Shown here: in pieces, positions 34,454 to 43,231 of the stretch | Layout of the letters: every line of letters starts with the position of its first letter | How positions within the stretch are numbered: the stretch's first letter is position 1 | Assembly: GCF_007097395.1 (NCBI RefSeq) | Contig: NZ_VKDC01000005.1 | Span: 62,001 to 126,000 of the forward strand | Length of the DNA: 64,000 nt | Direction: 5' to 3' | Origin: Fulvivirga sp. M361 | Lineage (GTDB): Bacteria > Bacteroidota > Bacteroidia > Cytophagales > Cyclobacteriaceae | Program-made: the position numbers and the translations under genes | Notes under the pieces: model-generated | What the model saw: only the letters and a program-made list of their open reading frames with translations | What the model was told of the DNA's origin: nothing | Database searches by the model: none

Positions 34454-34887
34454 GTTTTTTGCTTTTTTAGTTGGAAGGATAAATCCTTCAGTTTGACATC
34501 CACCAAAAACTGTTTTGACAGAAATTTTCTACCCAGTAAAATCGGGTATTTCATACTTCCTCTGTTTGTAAGCGAAAACTCAATGGTTATTTCTTCCCCA
34601 AAAACTATGGCTACCGTCCGTATAGTGTAACGATGTTCAATTTCTCCGCTTGAGCTTTTAACCTGTTTATCATTAAAGTTTTCAATATAGAATGTTTTAT
34701 CTTCATATTCAGGATGAGAAGGATCAAGCACTTTAAATACTAAAACTTCCTCATCTCCACGCTCTACTATCTCTATGTAGTGACAGTGCAAAGCTGAACC
34801 GTAAGCTCCGGTATCTACTTTTGCCGGAATGTCAAACAGGTCAAACTCCGGCAGATCTATCCTATCTTTTCTCCCTATAACTATCAT
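34450..34887 (-). CDS. rimB: Retropepsin-like protease (RimB/ATP-dependent zinc protease family)
   Basis: The 145-residue protein has an aspartic-protease-like DTGA motif at Asp 25 ([15 protein letters not shown]) and the flap region [16 protein letters not shown] typical of the RimB family, which is often annotated as ATP-dependent zinc protease. In Pseudomonas, RimB works with RimK and RimA in modifying ribosomal protein S6. It is first in the operon RimB-RimK-M14. The family activity as a retropepsin-type peptidase is supported by structural work in homologues; the natural target is unclear. Confidence 0.85.
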   Translation of the reverse strand: MIVIGRKDRIDLPEFDLFDIPAKVDTGAYGSALHCHYIEIVERGDEEVLVFKVLDPSHPEYEDKTFYIENFNDKQVKSSSGEIEHRYTIRTVAIVFGEEITIEFSLTNRGSMKYPILLGRKFLSKQFLVDVKLKDLSFQLKKQKT

Positions 34888-35320
34888 TTTTTCTTTTCAA
34901 AACGGTAAAATGGCGATGTCCATAAACACAGATCGGTTAAAGATCATATGAGGTCCGGCTTTCTCACGCTTATACTCTTCAATCAATGGTTAAAAACTAT
35001 GCCTTATTCATTTTTAAACATCAAAACTTATCCGGTAAGACTGATACCTCTAAAATCAACTCGTTTAGATGAGCCTTCTTCCATATAACCCTTCCGTTAT
35101 TGAGGAAAAAATTCCACAAATCGGTTAATCCTGAATGTAATATTCTGACTTACTCACCTAAAATAATCATGTATTCGGTTTCATGACTGTCAGGTATAAG
35201 ATCCATTCCATTAAAAGTAGTTATTGAACATTCCATTACCTATTTTTTTTATTCACTATCATTATACCTTCATTAAATGAGCACAGAAATTATCACCAGC
35301 TATTTACAGTAATAGAAAGA
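34888..35320. other. 433-base divergent intergenic region
   Basis: No gene is visible. The region separates the rimB operon and the App1-like gene. It contains palindromic site F at 35100-35119, nearly central, and otherwise AT-rich DNA suitable for two divergent promoters. Confidence 0.5.
35100..35119. promoter_or_regulatory. Recurrent palindromic site F (TTGAGGA-N6-TCCACAA)
   Basis: The copy is 212 bases from the RimB start and 201 bases from the App1-like start. The right half matches the consensus perfectly. Confidence 0.45.
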
Positions 35321-36331
35321 ATGTCTTATCTGAATTGTCTCAAGCTCCTATTTCGTAAACTGAACCCGATCATTATTTCCGCTTATGGAGGATATGCCAA
35401 TGACAAAGATTTACATATTTATGCGCGTGTTTTGGCAGATAAAGGTATCTATGAAGCCGGCACAACGTCATTGTGGAAGAATGCACTGAATTTTTTCAAG
35501 CGCCTGGAGTCAGACGAAAAAAAGAACGTACCGGTATGGGTAAGCTGGCCTGGCAAAGCCATAGAATTACGTTCCGACCATGAAGGCTATCTCAATTACA
35601 GAGGTGAGCATGGAATGGATTTCAAGACGAACTCCGAACATCAGATCGTGGTTACTTATACAATAAAAAGTGGGGATGACATCATCTATCAGGTTAGCAC
35701 AAATGTATTAAAACCCTTCTCTATGGCCCCTTTCGGAGTCATTAGTGATATGGATGACACCGTAATACAAACAGGGGTAAGTTCTTTTTTAAAATGGCGT
35801 TTGTTGATCAATTCTATTTTTAAGGATAGCCGTAAACGCCTGCCTTTAGAGGGAGCTAACTCTTTTTATCAACAATTGCATAAAGGCCCGTCCGGAAATG
35901 GCAAAGCTCCTTTCTTCTATCTTTCCAATAGTCCCTGGAATTTGCATGACTATTTACTGGACTTCCTGAAGACCTACCAATTTCCTCCGGGAGTGTTGCT
36001 ACTTCGTGATATTGGGATACAAACCATGCGCCGGAAATCACTGGTTAAAAAAAATAAATATCTCATAATTAGCGAAATACTGAATATGTATCCCAGTTTA
36101 CCTTTCCTGCTAATAGGTGATGCAGCTGAATTAGATGCAGACATCTACCTGGCCATTGCAAAAAAGTTTCCAAATCAGGTCTCAGCCATTTACATCCGGT
36201 CGGTAAACAAAGGTAAAAAAATGACTCGTTTAAAAAAGATCATCGAGACACATACCGACATCGACATAAAACTCATATACCACAGTGATGAAGCCACCGT
36301 ACATGCACGAAATCAGGGATTTATAGTTTGA
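35321..36331 (+). CDS. App1-family (DUF2183) phosphatidate phosphatase-like protein
   Basis: The 336-residue protein has the DUF2183/App1 catalytic part with the HAD-type motif SDMDDTVIQ at residues 142-150 and a later FYLSNSPWNLHDYL and LLIGDAAELDADIY. App1 dephosphorylates phosphatidic acid in yeast; bacterial homologues have a similar catalytic core with an N-terminal beta domain of about 130 residues, as here. No signal peptide or membrane helix is visible, so it probably acts at the inner face of the membrane. The gene stands alone, 89 bases from the next gene. Confidence 0.85.
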   Translation: MSYLNCLKLLFRKLNPIIISAYGGYANDKDLHIYARVLADKGIYEAGTTSLWKNALNFFKRLESDEKKNVPVWVSWPGKAIELRSDHEGYLNYRGEHGMDFKTNSEHQIVVTYTIKSGDDIIYQVSTNVLKPFSMAPFGVISDMDDTVIQTGVSSFLKWRLLINSIFKDSRKRLPLEGANSFYQQLHKGPSGNGKAPFFYLSNSPWNLHDYLLDFLKTYQFPPGVLLLRDIGIQTMRRKSLVKKNKYLIISEILNMYPSLPFLLIGDAAELDADIYLAIAKKFPNQVSAIYIRSVNKGKKMTRLKKIIETHTDIDIKLIYHSDEATVHARNQGFIV

Positions 36332-36419
36332 TCCTTTTCATTGCCAGGATGGCATAGTTTTCGTGTCTTACGGATAAAGGTTTAGACAATATGGCCTTTA
36401 ATGTGTTATTACATACAGT

Positions 36420-37085
36420 ATGGTCCTGCCTGCAATGATAAAATCAATGCTTTACATGTCATTAATAGTCTCTGTTATGATACAGGCAAGGTACTTAAAT
36501 GCACAAAGTTACCCGCTTATGAACGTACATTTTGAAAACATCACGAGTGAAAAGATCAAATCAGCATTTTTAGAGGTTGTTCAGCGGTATGACACGTTAC
36601 ATGATCATAAGATCAATCTGAAGCAACTACGGATAAAATCATCTACCATGCAGGCCCAACCTGTATTAAATTGGAATAGTCTGAAGGGGATAAAAAGCTA
36701 CAAGGTCAAATTAGCCCTCCATGTCAGAGATAGTGATACATTATTGGTGGAGGATATGCCAAGAAATGTGCTCATCGGATGGTTTGCGCATGAGTTAGGA
36801 CATTTAGTGGATTACGCACCTTTAAGTACCTGGCAAATGATCATCTATGGGATCCGTTACCTTACCTCTGGTAAATTTAAAAGAAAGGCCGAGTATAAGG
36901 CAGACTATATTGCCATTGATCACGGCTTCGACCAGGAGATTGTAGCTGCCAAAAAATACATATTTGAGAATGATCTAATGGATCAGCGCTACAAAGATAA
37001 AATCTCAAAATACTATATGTCCATCGACGAAGTATTGGTATGCGCAGAAGAAAAAATGATCGCCAGACCAACCACCGGCTTATGA
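36420..37085 (+). CDS. Secreted HExxH metallopeptidase-like protein
   Basis: The 221-residue protein has a signal peptide (SMLYMSLIVSVMIQ to LNAQ) and a zinc-peptidase motif HELGH at 124-128, preceded by WFA. A probable third ligand lies in EYKADYIAID around residue 158, giving a gluzincin layout. The family is not recognised more closely. A start at ATG 36435 (MIKSM) would give an equally good signal peptide. It follows the App1-like gene on the same strand and could share its transcript. Confidence 0.65.
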   Translation: MVLPAMIKSMLYMSLIVSVMIQARYLNAQSYPLMNVHFENITSEKIKSAFLEVVQRYDTLHDHKINLKQLRIKSSTMQAQPVLNWNSLKGIKSYKVKLALHVRDSDTLLVEDMPRNVLIGWFAHELGHLVDYAPLSTWQMIIYGIRYLTSGKFKRKAEYKADYIAIDHGFDQEIVAAKKYIFENDLMDQRYKDKISKYYMSIDEVLVCAEEKMIARPTTGL

Positions 37086-37224
37086 TCATTTGCCTTTTTC
37101 TAAAATTAAAATGGCCAACAGAACAGTCTGTTTGAATAAAACCGGTGACGGCCTCATAGATCAGCAAATACCCTATTCAAGCTGTTTACACACTCTTCTT
37201 TCAATGAATTTCAGATACTCCCGA

Positions 37225-38787
37225 TCATGTGACTTCCAGTAATTGGCTCATCGCGTTGGCACTCATAACCTTGGGTGTTTTCACCTGACCGCCTTTCTTT
37301 TTCTTTTTTTCCAGAAAACTGTGATAGGTCGACTTGCTAATGACTTTTAGCTTTACATCTTTTAATGCCTTATTCCGGGCAACCCGATAGTTTTTATTTG
37401 ATTCCTGTAGTGTATCATCCAGTGTATTTACAAACAGGGTAGTATCTATATTATCATCGGACACTATCACCCATTGGTGATAATACGTTTCATTATGCTC
37501 TTCTTTCAACGCGGCCACAATATATTCATTCACCTTTATACCCAATTGATCTGACGTGTCTACTATGGCTTTATCCATTTTTTCCTCAGACAGTTGGGAC
37601 CCAACCGTATTTAAAAAGAACTTTGTTCTTCCGGTTATCCTGATCTCAACGGGATCCAGGCTGGTAAATTTAATCGTGTCACCAATCATATATCTCCAGG
37701 CACCGGCACAGGAGCTCACAATTAAAACATATTCCTGGCCCTCAATCACCTGGTCTAAGTTATGAGACTCAGGATGCTCCAATAATCCTCCCTGTTCATC
37801 CACCCCACGATGGTCAAAGGGTATGAACTCGTAAAAATACCCGTGATCAAGCGCAAGTTCCATGTCCATTGCACCCGGTCGCGCTGTGTATGCAAAAAAA
37901 CCTTCTGAAGCCAGGTAAGTATCCATTATAGTGAGTGGCTTTCCCGAGATAGCTTCAAAATCTTTACGATAAGTATCAAAGGCCACGCCCCCACTGGCAT
38001 ACACCGTAAGGTTAGGCCATAGGTCATGAATATTTTTTAAACCGTGCGAGGCAATGATCTCTTTCAGCAAAAGTAATACCCACGAAGGTATACCCGCTAT
38101 GGCACCAATGTTCCATTCCGGCGCTTCTTTAACAATACGCCTTACTCTTTCATCCCAATCGCTTATCGCCGCTATCTCCACACCCGGACGGTAAAAAAGG
38201 TCGTACCACCCGGGAAAGTTACTTACGTTAATTCCGCTTATTTCTCCTTCCTGGTGGCCATTTTCATGTTTACTCAAATTGGCGCTACTGCTTAGCATCA
38301 AGATTTCACTTTCAAAAAGCTCTTCCGGGAAGTTGAAATTGGGAAGGGCCTTTATCAAAGAAGTCCCTACTGCTCTCATACTTTGTAAGAAATCCGCCGT
38401 GATAGGAATTCGCTTACTGGATTTACCTGTAGTACCGCTACTCAAGGCAAAAAAGTCAGGCTTACCAGGCCAGGTGATATCCGGGAATTGTTGTTGCTGA
38501 CTCCACCATCGTTCATTTAAATCGTCATAATCAAAAATGGGTACCCGTTCTTTGAATGATTTTACCAGGTCTTGTTCGTCCAGTAAAGAGGTGAAATCAT
38601 AGTATTTTCCAAAAGCGGTATTCTGCGCTTTTTCCAAAAGCTTCTTAAGCTGTTTTTTTTGGAGGTTGGAAGGTGTATCACCCCCAAAGCTGAGCTTTTG
38701 ATTGAGTTCTATACTTGTTTTGACTAAGGATCCTAATAAGGCCATATGATCTGTTTGTTTTGGTGAACTATTTTCTGATTTAAACAA
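37225..38787 (-). CDS. GH3 auxin-responsive-promoter family protein (ANL-type adenylating fold)
   Basis: The 520-residue protein resembles plant GH3 acyl-acid-amido synthetases, which adenylate an acid and join it to an amino acid. The AMP-binding signature SSGTTGKSSKRIPI, the YASGGVAF and YLASEGFFAY motifs, the C-GAWRYMIGDTIKF stretch with the catalytic aspartate, and ITGRTKFFLN are all clear. Bacteroidota commonly carry such genes without any auxin link, and the substrate is unknown. The gene is isolated, with a palindromic site 249 bases upstream. Confidence 0.85.
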   Translation of the reverse strand: MFKSENSSPKQTDHMALLGSLVKTSIELNQKLSFGGDTPSNLQKKQLKKLLEKAQNTAFGKYYDFTSLLDEQDLVKSFKERVPIFDYDDLNERWWSQQQQFPDITWPGKPDFFALSSGTTGKSSKRIPITADFLQSMRAVGTSLIKALPNFNFPEELFESEILMLSSSANLSKHENGHQEGEISGINVSNFPGWYDLFYRPGVEIAAISDWDERVRRIVKEAPEWNIGAIAGIPSWVLLLLKEIIASHGLKNIHDLWPNLTVYASGGVAFDTYRKDFEAISGKPLTIMDTYLASEGFFAYTARPGAMDMELALDHGYFYEFIPFDHRGVDEQGGLLEHPESHNLDQVIEGQEYVLIVSSCAGAWRYMIGDTIKFTSLDPVEIRITGRTKFFLNTVGSQLSEEKMDKAIVDTSDQLGIKVNEYIVAALKEEHNETYYHQWVIVSDDNIDTTLFVNTLDDTLQESNKNYRVARNKALKDVKLKVISKSTYHSFLEKKKKKGGQVKTPKVMSANAMSQLLEVT

Positions 38788-39211
38788 ATCTTATGCCTTG
38801 CCGCACAAAAATCTCAGGTTACTAATTTAGCCCGGATCATGCTTAGACTCGTTATAAAAGTTCAATATGCCATAAGACCATGTATTTCGGGTTATTTTGG
38901 CACAGAAGTGTTGTCGGTTATCATGATGAGTACCAAAATGTTCCGAAATACTTTATATTGAAGTTATTTGGGTTTGGAATAGTATCTTAATGAATGATCC
39001 GGGTGTAATCCATGTCCTGGTACTTCACAAGACGATATGTGGAATAAATTCTACACTCCAGTAGATATTATCACTATCTACAATGATCAAATATATACAC
39101 TACGCAGGTGTTTTCTGAAAAAAGGCGGAAAGCAGGTATTCCCCCTGCTTAAGTGGCCTAAAACCGCACTAATAGTACATCCGATATACTTTAAGGCACG
39201 CCTTTCTTGTG
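38788..39211. other. 424-base intergenic region upstream of the GH3 gene
   Basis: No convincing gene was found; a 62-codon plus-strand frame begins inside site G and is not protein-like. The region holds site G (39037-39056) and, five bases on, an inverted repeat at 39061-39081 with arms GTAGATA and TATCTAC. Two adjacent palindromes suggest a compound regulatory region. Confidence 0.4.
39037..39056. promoter_or_regulatory. Recurrent palindromic site G (ATGTGGA-N6-TCTACAC)
   Basis: A copy with one change in each half and conserved spacing, 249 bases upstream of the GH3 start. The neighbouring inverted repeat at 39061-39081 shares the CTAC/GTAG core but has a different spacing. Confidence 0.4.
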
Positions 39212-39835
39212 TTAATTCATATTAAATGCCATGTATATCTGACCTGTGGCATTTCGAGCATTACCTAAAAGCGAATCTCCAAGGACACTGTCCGCTACTT
39301 CTTGTAGTCCGTAATTGTATCTTACACCTACTGAAATAGCTGTAAAATTAACCGCTAACCCACCGGAAATACCGTAGTCGAACGATTGGAAATTATCTCT
39401 GTCAAGATCTGTTTCCGTATTAAAGAAATTATCATCCGTTTCCAGGTTAGCTCTCACCAAATAACCAAAATACGGCCCTAAATGAATATCAACACCGTTT
39501 AATTTAAAGACAGCCAATAGCGGCATCTCTAGGTAGTTCAGATTAAAATCACCCTCTCCTTCATAGAATATTCCAAAATATTCAGCTCGGGTCCCTTTTG
39601 TAGTGTAGTTTAATTCAGGTTGAAAAACCACAGATCCTAATCCCATCTGTTTAAATACACCGATATGGAAGCCCAGTCTGGCGTTTTCATCTTTTACTTT
39701 ATCAACAAATAAATTACTTGCATTAAGCCCGACTCTTATTCCCGATCTATTTTTTTTATTCTGTCCTTGCACTGTTAGCAGGCTAAAACAAGCTAAAATA
39801 ACCAAACTGATTTTTATAAGTTTTGAGTTTTTCAT
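39212..39835 (-). CDS. Outer-membrane beta-barrel protein (porin-like, PF13568 type)
   Basis: The 207-residue protein from ATG 39835 (MKNSKLIK start) has a signal peptide ending VQGQ. Beta strands with alternating hydrophobic residues follow: IRVGLNASNLF, LGFHIGVFKQM, VVFQPELNYTTKG, LNYLEMPLLAVFKLNGVDIHLGPYFGYL and ISVGVRYNYGLQEV, as in the outer_membrane beta-barrel family of about 200 residues common in Bacteroidota. The stretch from Pro-Glu-Leu-Asn-Tyr to Glu-Met-Pro-Leu is diagnostic. The frame extends upstream to 39940, but the signal peptide indicates 39835. Function is not known. Confidence 0.8.
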   Translation of the reverse strand: MKNSKLIKISLVILACFSLLTVQGQNKKNRSGIRVGLNASNLFVDKVKDENARLGFHIGVFKQMGLGSVVFQPELNYTTKGTRAEYFGIFYEGEGDFNLNYLEMPLLAVFKLNGVDIHLGPYFGYLVRANLETDDNFFNTETDLDRDNFQSFDYGISGGLAVNFTAISVGVRYNYGLQEVADSVLGDSLLGNARNATGQIYMAFNMN

Positions 39836-40204
39836 AGGTATTCTTTTTGTGTAGTCTGATAAGTCAACAAAACTGTGCCAGCCACTCTGAACAGCGATAA
39901 ATAGTAATTCATGACGAAGAATGGGTAATTCTTCACTCAAAGTGAGGAAAAAATATCACAAGTAATTAGTCATGAATGAATTACAGCACAATCCATGACT
40001 TCCTATGAAAGAGGATATCAGTAATAAAGAAATCCGATACAGTATAAAACTATCAAAGAAGTGATATTGACATCAACAAAGAAGGCGCACCTAAGTTACT
40101 TACTGCAAACCTACTTTTGAATACATGTAATTGTCAGAATCAGTCAAAACGTTAAAAACAAAGGTCCCGTGTGAGGGCCTTTGTTCGAAGTAAACTTCCA
40201 TTAT
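39836..40204. other. 369-base region with the terminator of the downstream lipoprotein gene
   Basis: No gene was found. Its right end carries a terminator hairpin at 40157-40185 that serves the gene at 40205. The rest is AT-rich and probably contains the promoter of the porin-like gene. Confidence 0.45.
40157..40185 (-). terminator. Rho-independent terminator after the carbohydrate-binding-like lipoprotein
   Basis: The arms AACAAAGG-T-CCC (40157-40168) and GGG-CCTTTGTT (40175-40185) pair with one bulged T and a six-base loop. On the minus strand the stem is followed by a T-rich run. It is 19 bases past the end of the gene. Confidence 0.75.
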
Positions 40205-41023
40205 CTATTCCTCACAATCAATATGACTAATTTGAGTGTCAACATTTTGAGCCACCTCTCCACTTGCCGAGCTATGGAATAAAGCAAACCTGTCTATAGC
40301 ATGAAAATCGGATCGCGGTGCTATTTCTATTTCATAAATACCTGCCTCGTCGAATGTAGCAAAAATGGTATGGAAATTATTGTCAAATGTACCGGCTACC
40401 CAGGTCCATTTGTCAATGATATTCATATATACCTTGAAGAACCCATTTCCATTTTCTCCGGCCGGGTTAGGCGTTTTTCCCGTTCCTTTAGGATACACGA
40501 CACTTCCATCTGATTTTTTCGCGAAAAAATCATCCGCTCCGGCAATACGAAGCCAACTGTCGTTATGCTCGGTACCCGGTTTTTCAGGGTCTTTTTTCGC
40601 GATGTATGATCGCCACACAAACTGGTAAGTTCCGGTAGTTGAAATTTTGACCTTGTAAGTAAGTTTACCGGTTTTACCTATGTTTTCTATACCCTTCCAA
40701 AACTGAGCAGGCCCCTCCCATACAATATATCCTTCACCGGAATACTCGGGAAGCGAGGTATTCAGCTTCCAATGATCATCCGTCAGAACCACATTTTCAG
40801 CCTCTACAATGACGATACCATCTACCTCAACGGCAATATTATTACTTCTATCAGAGCAGTTTTCAAAAGACTTTGGATCAGGCTCTTCCGGTTCTTCTTT
40901 TGTAGGGGGATCAACAACCTCGGGCTCCGGTTCATCCTCGGAACCATTATCATCTTCACAACTGACCGACAGGAGTAACATGAGTATTCCAAATAGTAAT
41001 AGTGTAGGTAAATATGATCTCAT
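40205..41023 (-). CDS. Surface lipoprotein with carbohydrate-binding-module-like domain
   Basis: The 272-residue lipoprotein has the lipobox LSVSC (Cys 22), then an acidic proline-rich linker (EDEPEPEVVDPPTKEEPEEPDPK) that is typical of surface-exported Bacteroidota lipoproteins. The main domain begins VEAENVVLTDDHWKLN and continues with GYIVWEGPAQFWKG, TGTYQFVWRSYI, HNDSWLRIAGADDFFAKK and SDFHAIDRFALFH, resembling CBM6/35-type jelly rolls. It probably binds polysaccharide at the cell surface. No catalytic partner is adjacent. A signal for Type 9 secretion is not evident. Confidence 0.7.
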   Translation of the reverse strand: MRSYLPTLLLFGILMLLLSVSCEDDNGSEDEPEPEVVDPPTKEEPEEPDPKSFENCSDRSNNIAVEVDGIVIVEAENVVLTDDHWKLNTSLPEYSGEGYIVWEGPAQFWKGIENIGKTGKLTYKVKISTTGTYQFVWRSYIAKKDPEKPGTEHNDSWLRIAGADDFFAKKSDGSVVYPKGTGKTPNPAGENGNGFFKVYMNIIDKWTWVAGTFDNNFHTIFATFDEAGIYEIEIAPRSDFHAIDRFALFHSSASGEVAQNVDTQISHIDCEE

Positions 41024-41249
41024 AATTATGGGGGTTAAAGTGTGGATAAGAAAGATAGATTATTTTGAGTAAATAACTGATTCAATCGATTGCCCAGCTA
41101 AAAATTAACCGGATCCTTACGCATTGAAAAATCAGCGTGAAGACTAAAGTATACGCTGGCTATAAAATACCAGAGCGGTACGGGTAAGTCGATTTAACAT
41201 TAGCCATATCTTTTCACTGGTAAATTGGCAATTACGTTACACTCATTCA

Positions 41250-42998
41250 TCAAAAACCGGCAATCAATTCCTCAAGTTGCTGCGTGTTTATATTGAGCTT
41301 TTTTCTGAGCCGGTAGCGCGACTTGTTGACACTTTCTGCAGAGATACCAAGCATGGCTGCGATTTCTTTGGTCTGAAGATTAAGTTTGGTCAGCGCCAGC
41401 AGTCGTTCTTCCGTTTCGGTTAGATCCTCATATGCCCGTCTCAAGGAAATAAAAAAACCAGGATGCACCTTGTTAAATAGTTTTTTATAGTGGACCCATT
41501 CATCATTTGTCAAAATAGTAGCCTGCATAAGGCGATGCAGTGCACCATCACAGCCCGGATATCCTGCTCCCGCCGGTATTGCTTCTTTCGCTCTGTCCAA
41601 TTCCGTATTCAGCTGTTCAATGCGGGTGGCCCGTTCAATCAATTGAAGGGTATAATTGTCCAGTTCTTTTTGCACAGCACGAAGTTTTTTACTGGCTATC
41701 TGTTGTTCTTTTTTACTTAGCTGTTTGTTTTTACGAATCCGGCAGCGTAAGAGATAAACAATTAATGAGCCTAGTATCAAGGTCAGTATGAGCCCTGTGG
41801 CATATGTATTTCGCTTGATCTTTTCCGCCTTCCTCTCAAGTTCTAACGAAGCTATCTGGCGTTCTTTTTTATCTGATTCATAGGCCATTTTAGCAAACTC
41901 GAACTGCAGTGTTTTTTCCCTTGAAATGATACTATCTTTTACTTGTGTTAAAATTTTATTGTATTCATAAGCAGGTTTAAAGTCGCCTTGCTTTTCACTT
42001 ATTTCAACTAAAACTCCATATACGGCTTTTTTAGCTTCTAAGTAATTATTCTCGTCCACAATTCCCTTCGCAATTTGAATATGGTAGATCGCAGAGTCGA
42101 GCTTTGACAGTTTCAGATAGGTCTTGCTCAAATGTCTGTGAGTCATAGCTATGTGTTCTTTCCAATTGGGTTTTTCCAAAAGAGGTAAAGCTCTTTTCAG
42201 ATATATGATGGCACTGTCCAATGCATCGATCTCCTCAAATTTTTGTCCCAACTTTGCAAACGCAGGCCCTGCCCAACCAAAGGATCTATCCTTTTTATGG
42301 AATTTCACCGCATTTCTGTAATGCATGATACTCAAAGAATCTTCCTTTATGTGGCTATAGTAGTCGCCAATACTGTTATGTAAATACCCTGACATGCGGC
42401 CGTCTTTGATGGCATTACATATGTTCAGCGCCTTGTTTTGCATTTCAAAACCTTCCTTATACTTCCCATACCGGGTGTAAACTGCTCCTAAATTATGGTA
42501 TCCTGCTGCAATGAAAAGACTATCATTGCCATACGTTTCGTATGCATCAACTTCCTTCAGCGTATATTCAAGTTGGTTGGCCAGATCGTCCTGAAGTTCT
42601 GCTATCAGGGCGTAAGCGCCGTAGATGGTACCATATAGGGTGATAACATCATGATCATGTGCCGTCTGGTCGGCCAATTTCAGATTTTGGATCGCTTCGT
42701 CCATATCACCTAACCGTCTACTGGTAACATATCTATGCAAATAAAGGCCTACCAAAGCGCTGTCATAACCTATTTGTTTCGCCAGTCGTATCCCCGGTCC
42801 GGAGTAATGGTAAGTACTGTCTACATTGTGTGAGGTAAATTCCCTGGCCAGGTAGGCGTATAACATCACTTTCTTACGCAGGTCAGTTACTTTATTCAAT
42901 TCCCCGCGAAGGCTGTCCACCCTACCCATGTCCTGGGCCTCCACGTAAGAAGAGATTAGGATTGCGAACATATATCCCACTGTTAATAATTTTTTCAT
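41250..42998 (-). CDS. TPR-repeat membrane-anchored regulator with LuxR-type helix-turn-helix
   Basis: The 582-residue protein has a signal peptide (ending SYVEAQ), six or seven tetratricopeptide repeats (AGYHNLGAVYTRYGKYKEGF, GYLHNSIGDYYSHIKEDSLSIMHYR), one membrane helix (TYATGLILTLILGSLIVYLL), a coiled coil and a C-terminal LuxR-type DNA-binding domain (LTETEERLLALTKLNLQTKEIAAMLG). The periplasmic sensor and cytoplasmic DNA-binding output lie in one chain. The 95 C-terminal residues are paralogous to the next gene. The ATG at 42998 begins a clean signal peptide; the frame upstream to 43121 is not protein-like. Confidence 0.85.
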   Translation of the reverse strand: MKKLLTVGYMFAILISSYVEAQDMGRVDSLRGELNKVTDLRKKVMLYAYLAREFTSHNVDSTYHYSGPGIRLAKQIGYDSALVGLYLHRYVTSRRLGDMDEAIQNLKLADQTAHDHDVITLYGTIYGAYALIAELQDDLANQLEYTLKEVDAYETYGNDSLFIAAGYHNLGAVYTRYGKYKEGFEMQNKALNICNAIKDGRMSGYLHNSIGDYYSHIKEDSLSIMHYRNAVKFHKKDRSFGWAGPAFAKLGQKFEEIDALDSAIIYLKRALPLLEKPNWKEHIAMTHRHLSKTYLKLSKLDSAIYHIQIAKGIVDENNYLEAKKAVYGVLVEISEKQGDFKPAYEYNKILTQVKDSIISREKTLQFEFAKMAYESDKKERQIASLELERKAEKIKRNTYATGLILTLILGSLIVYLLRCRIRKNKQLSKKEQQIASKKLRAVQKELDNYTLQLIERATRIEQLNTELDRAKEAIPAGAGYPGCDGALHRLMQATILTNDEWVHYKKLFNKVHPGFFISLRRAYEDLTETEERLLALTKLNLQTKEIAAMLGISAESVNKSRYRLRKKLNINTQQLEELIAGF

Positions 42999-43231
42999 AG
43001 CCTGCTTTTTATCCGGTCCAACATTAATAGGTATTAGCCCCCGCTTTCTTTTTAGATTCTCCAACCTTAACACATCCTGTAAGGAAACATACTTTCTAAA
43101 ACAGGCTCCCAACGATACCAACCAATGCGACTTCGTAAATAAAAAAATAGTTATATATCAAATACTCAAAGCTAAGGTTCAATACCTCAGGGCTTCACCA
43201 AAAAATCTGGACAATTCTCTGGACAATTGAC

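Noticed and set aside
39037-39225. 62-codon plus-strand frame
   Set aside because: It begins inside palindromic site G and overlaps the end of the porin-like gene; the composition is not protein-like.
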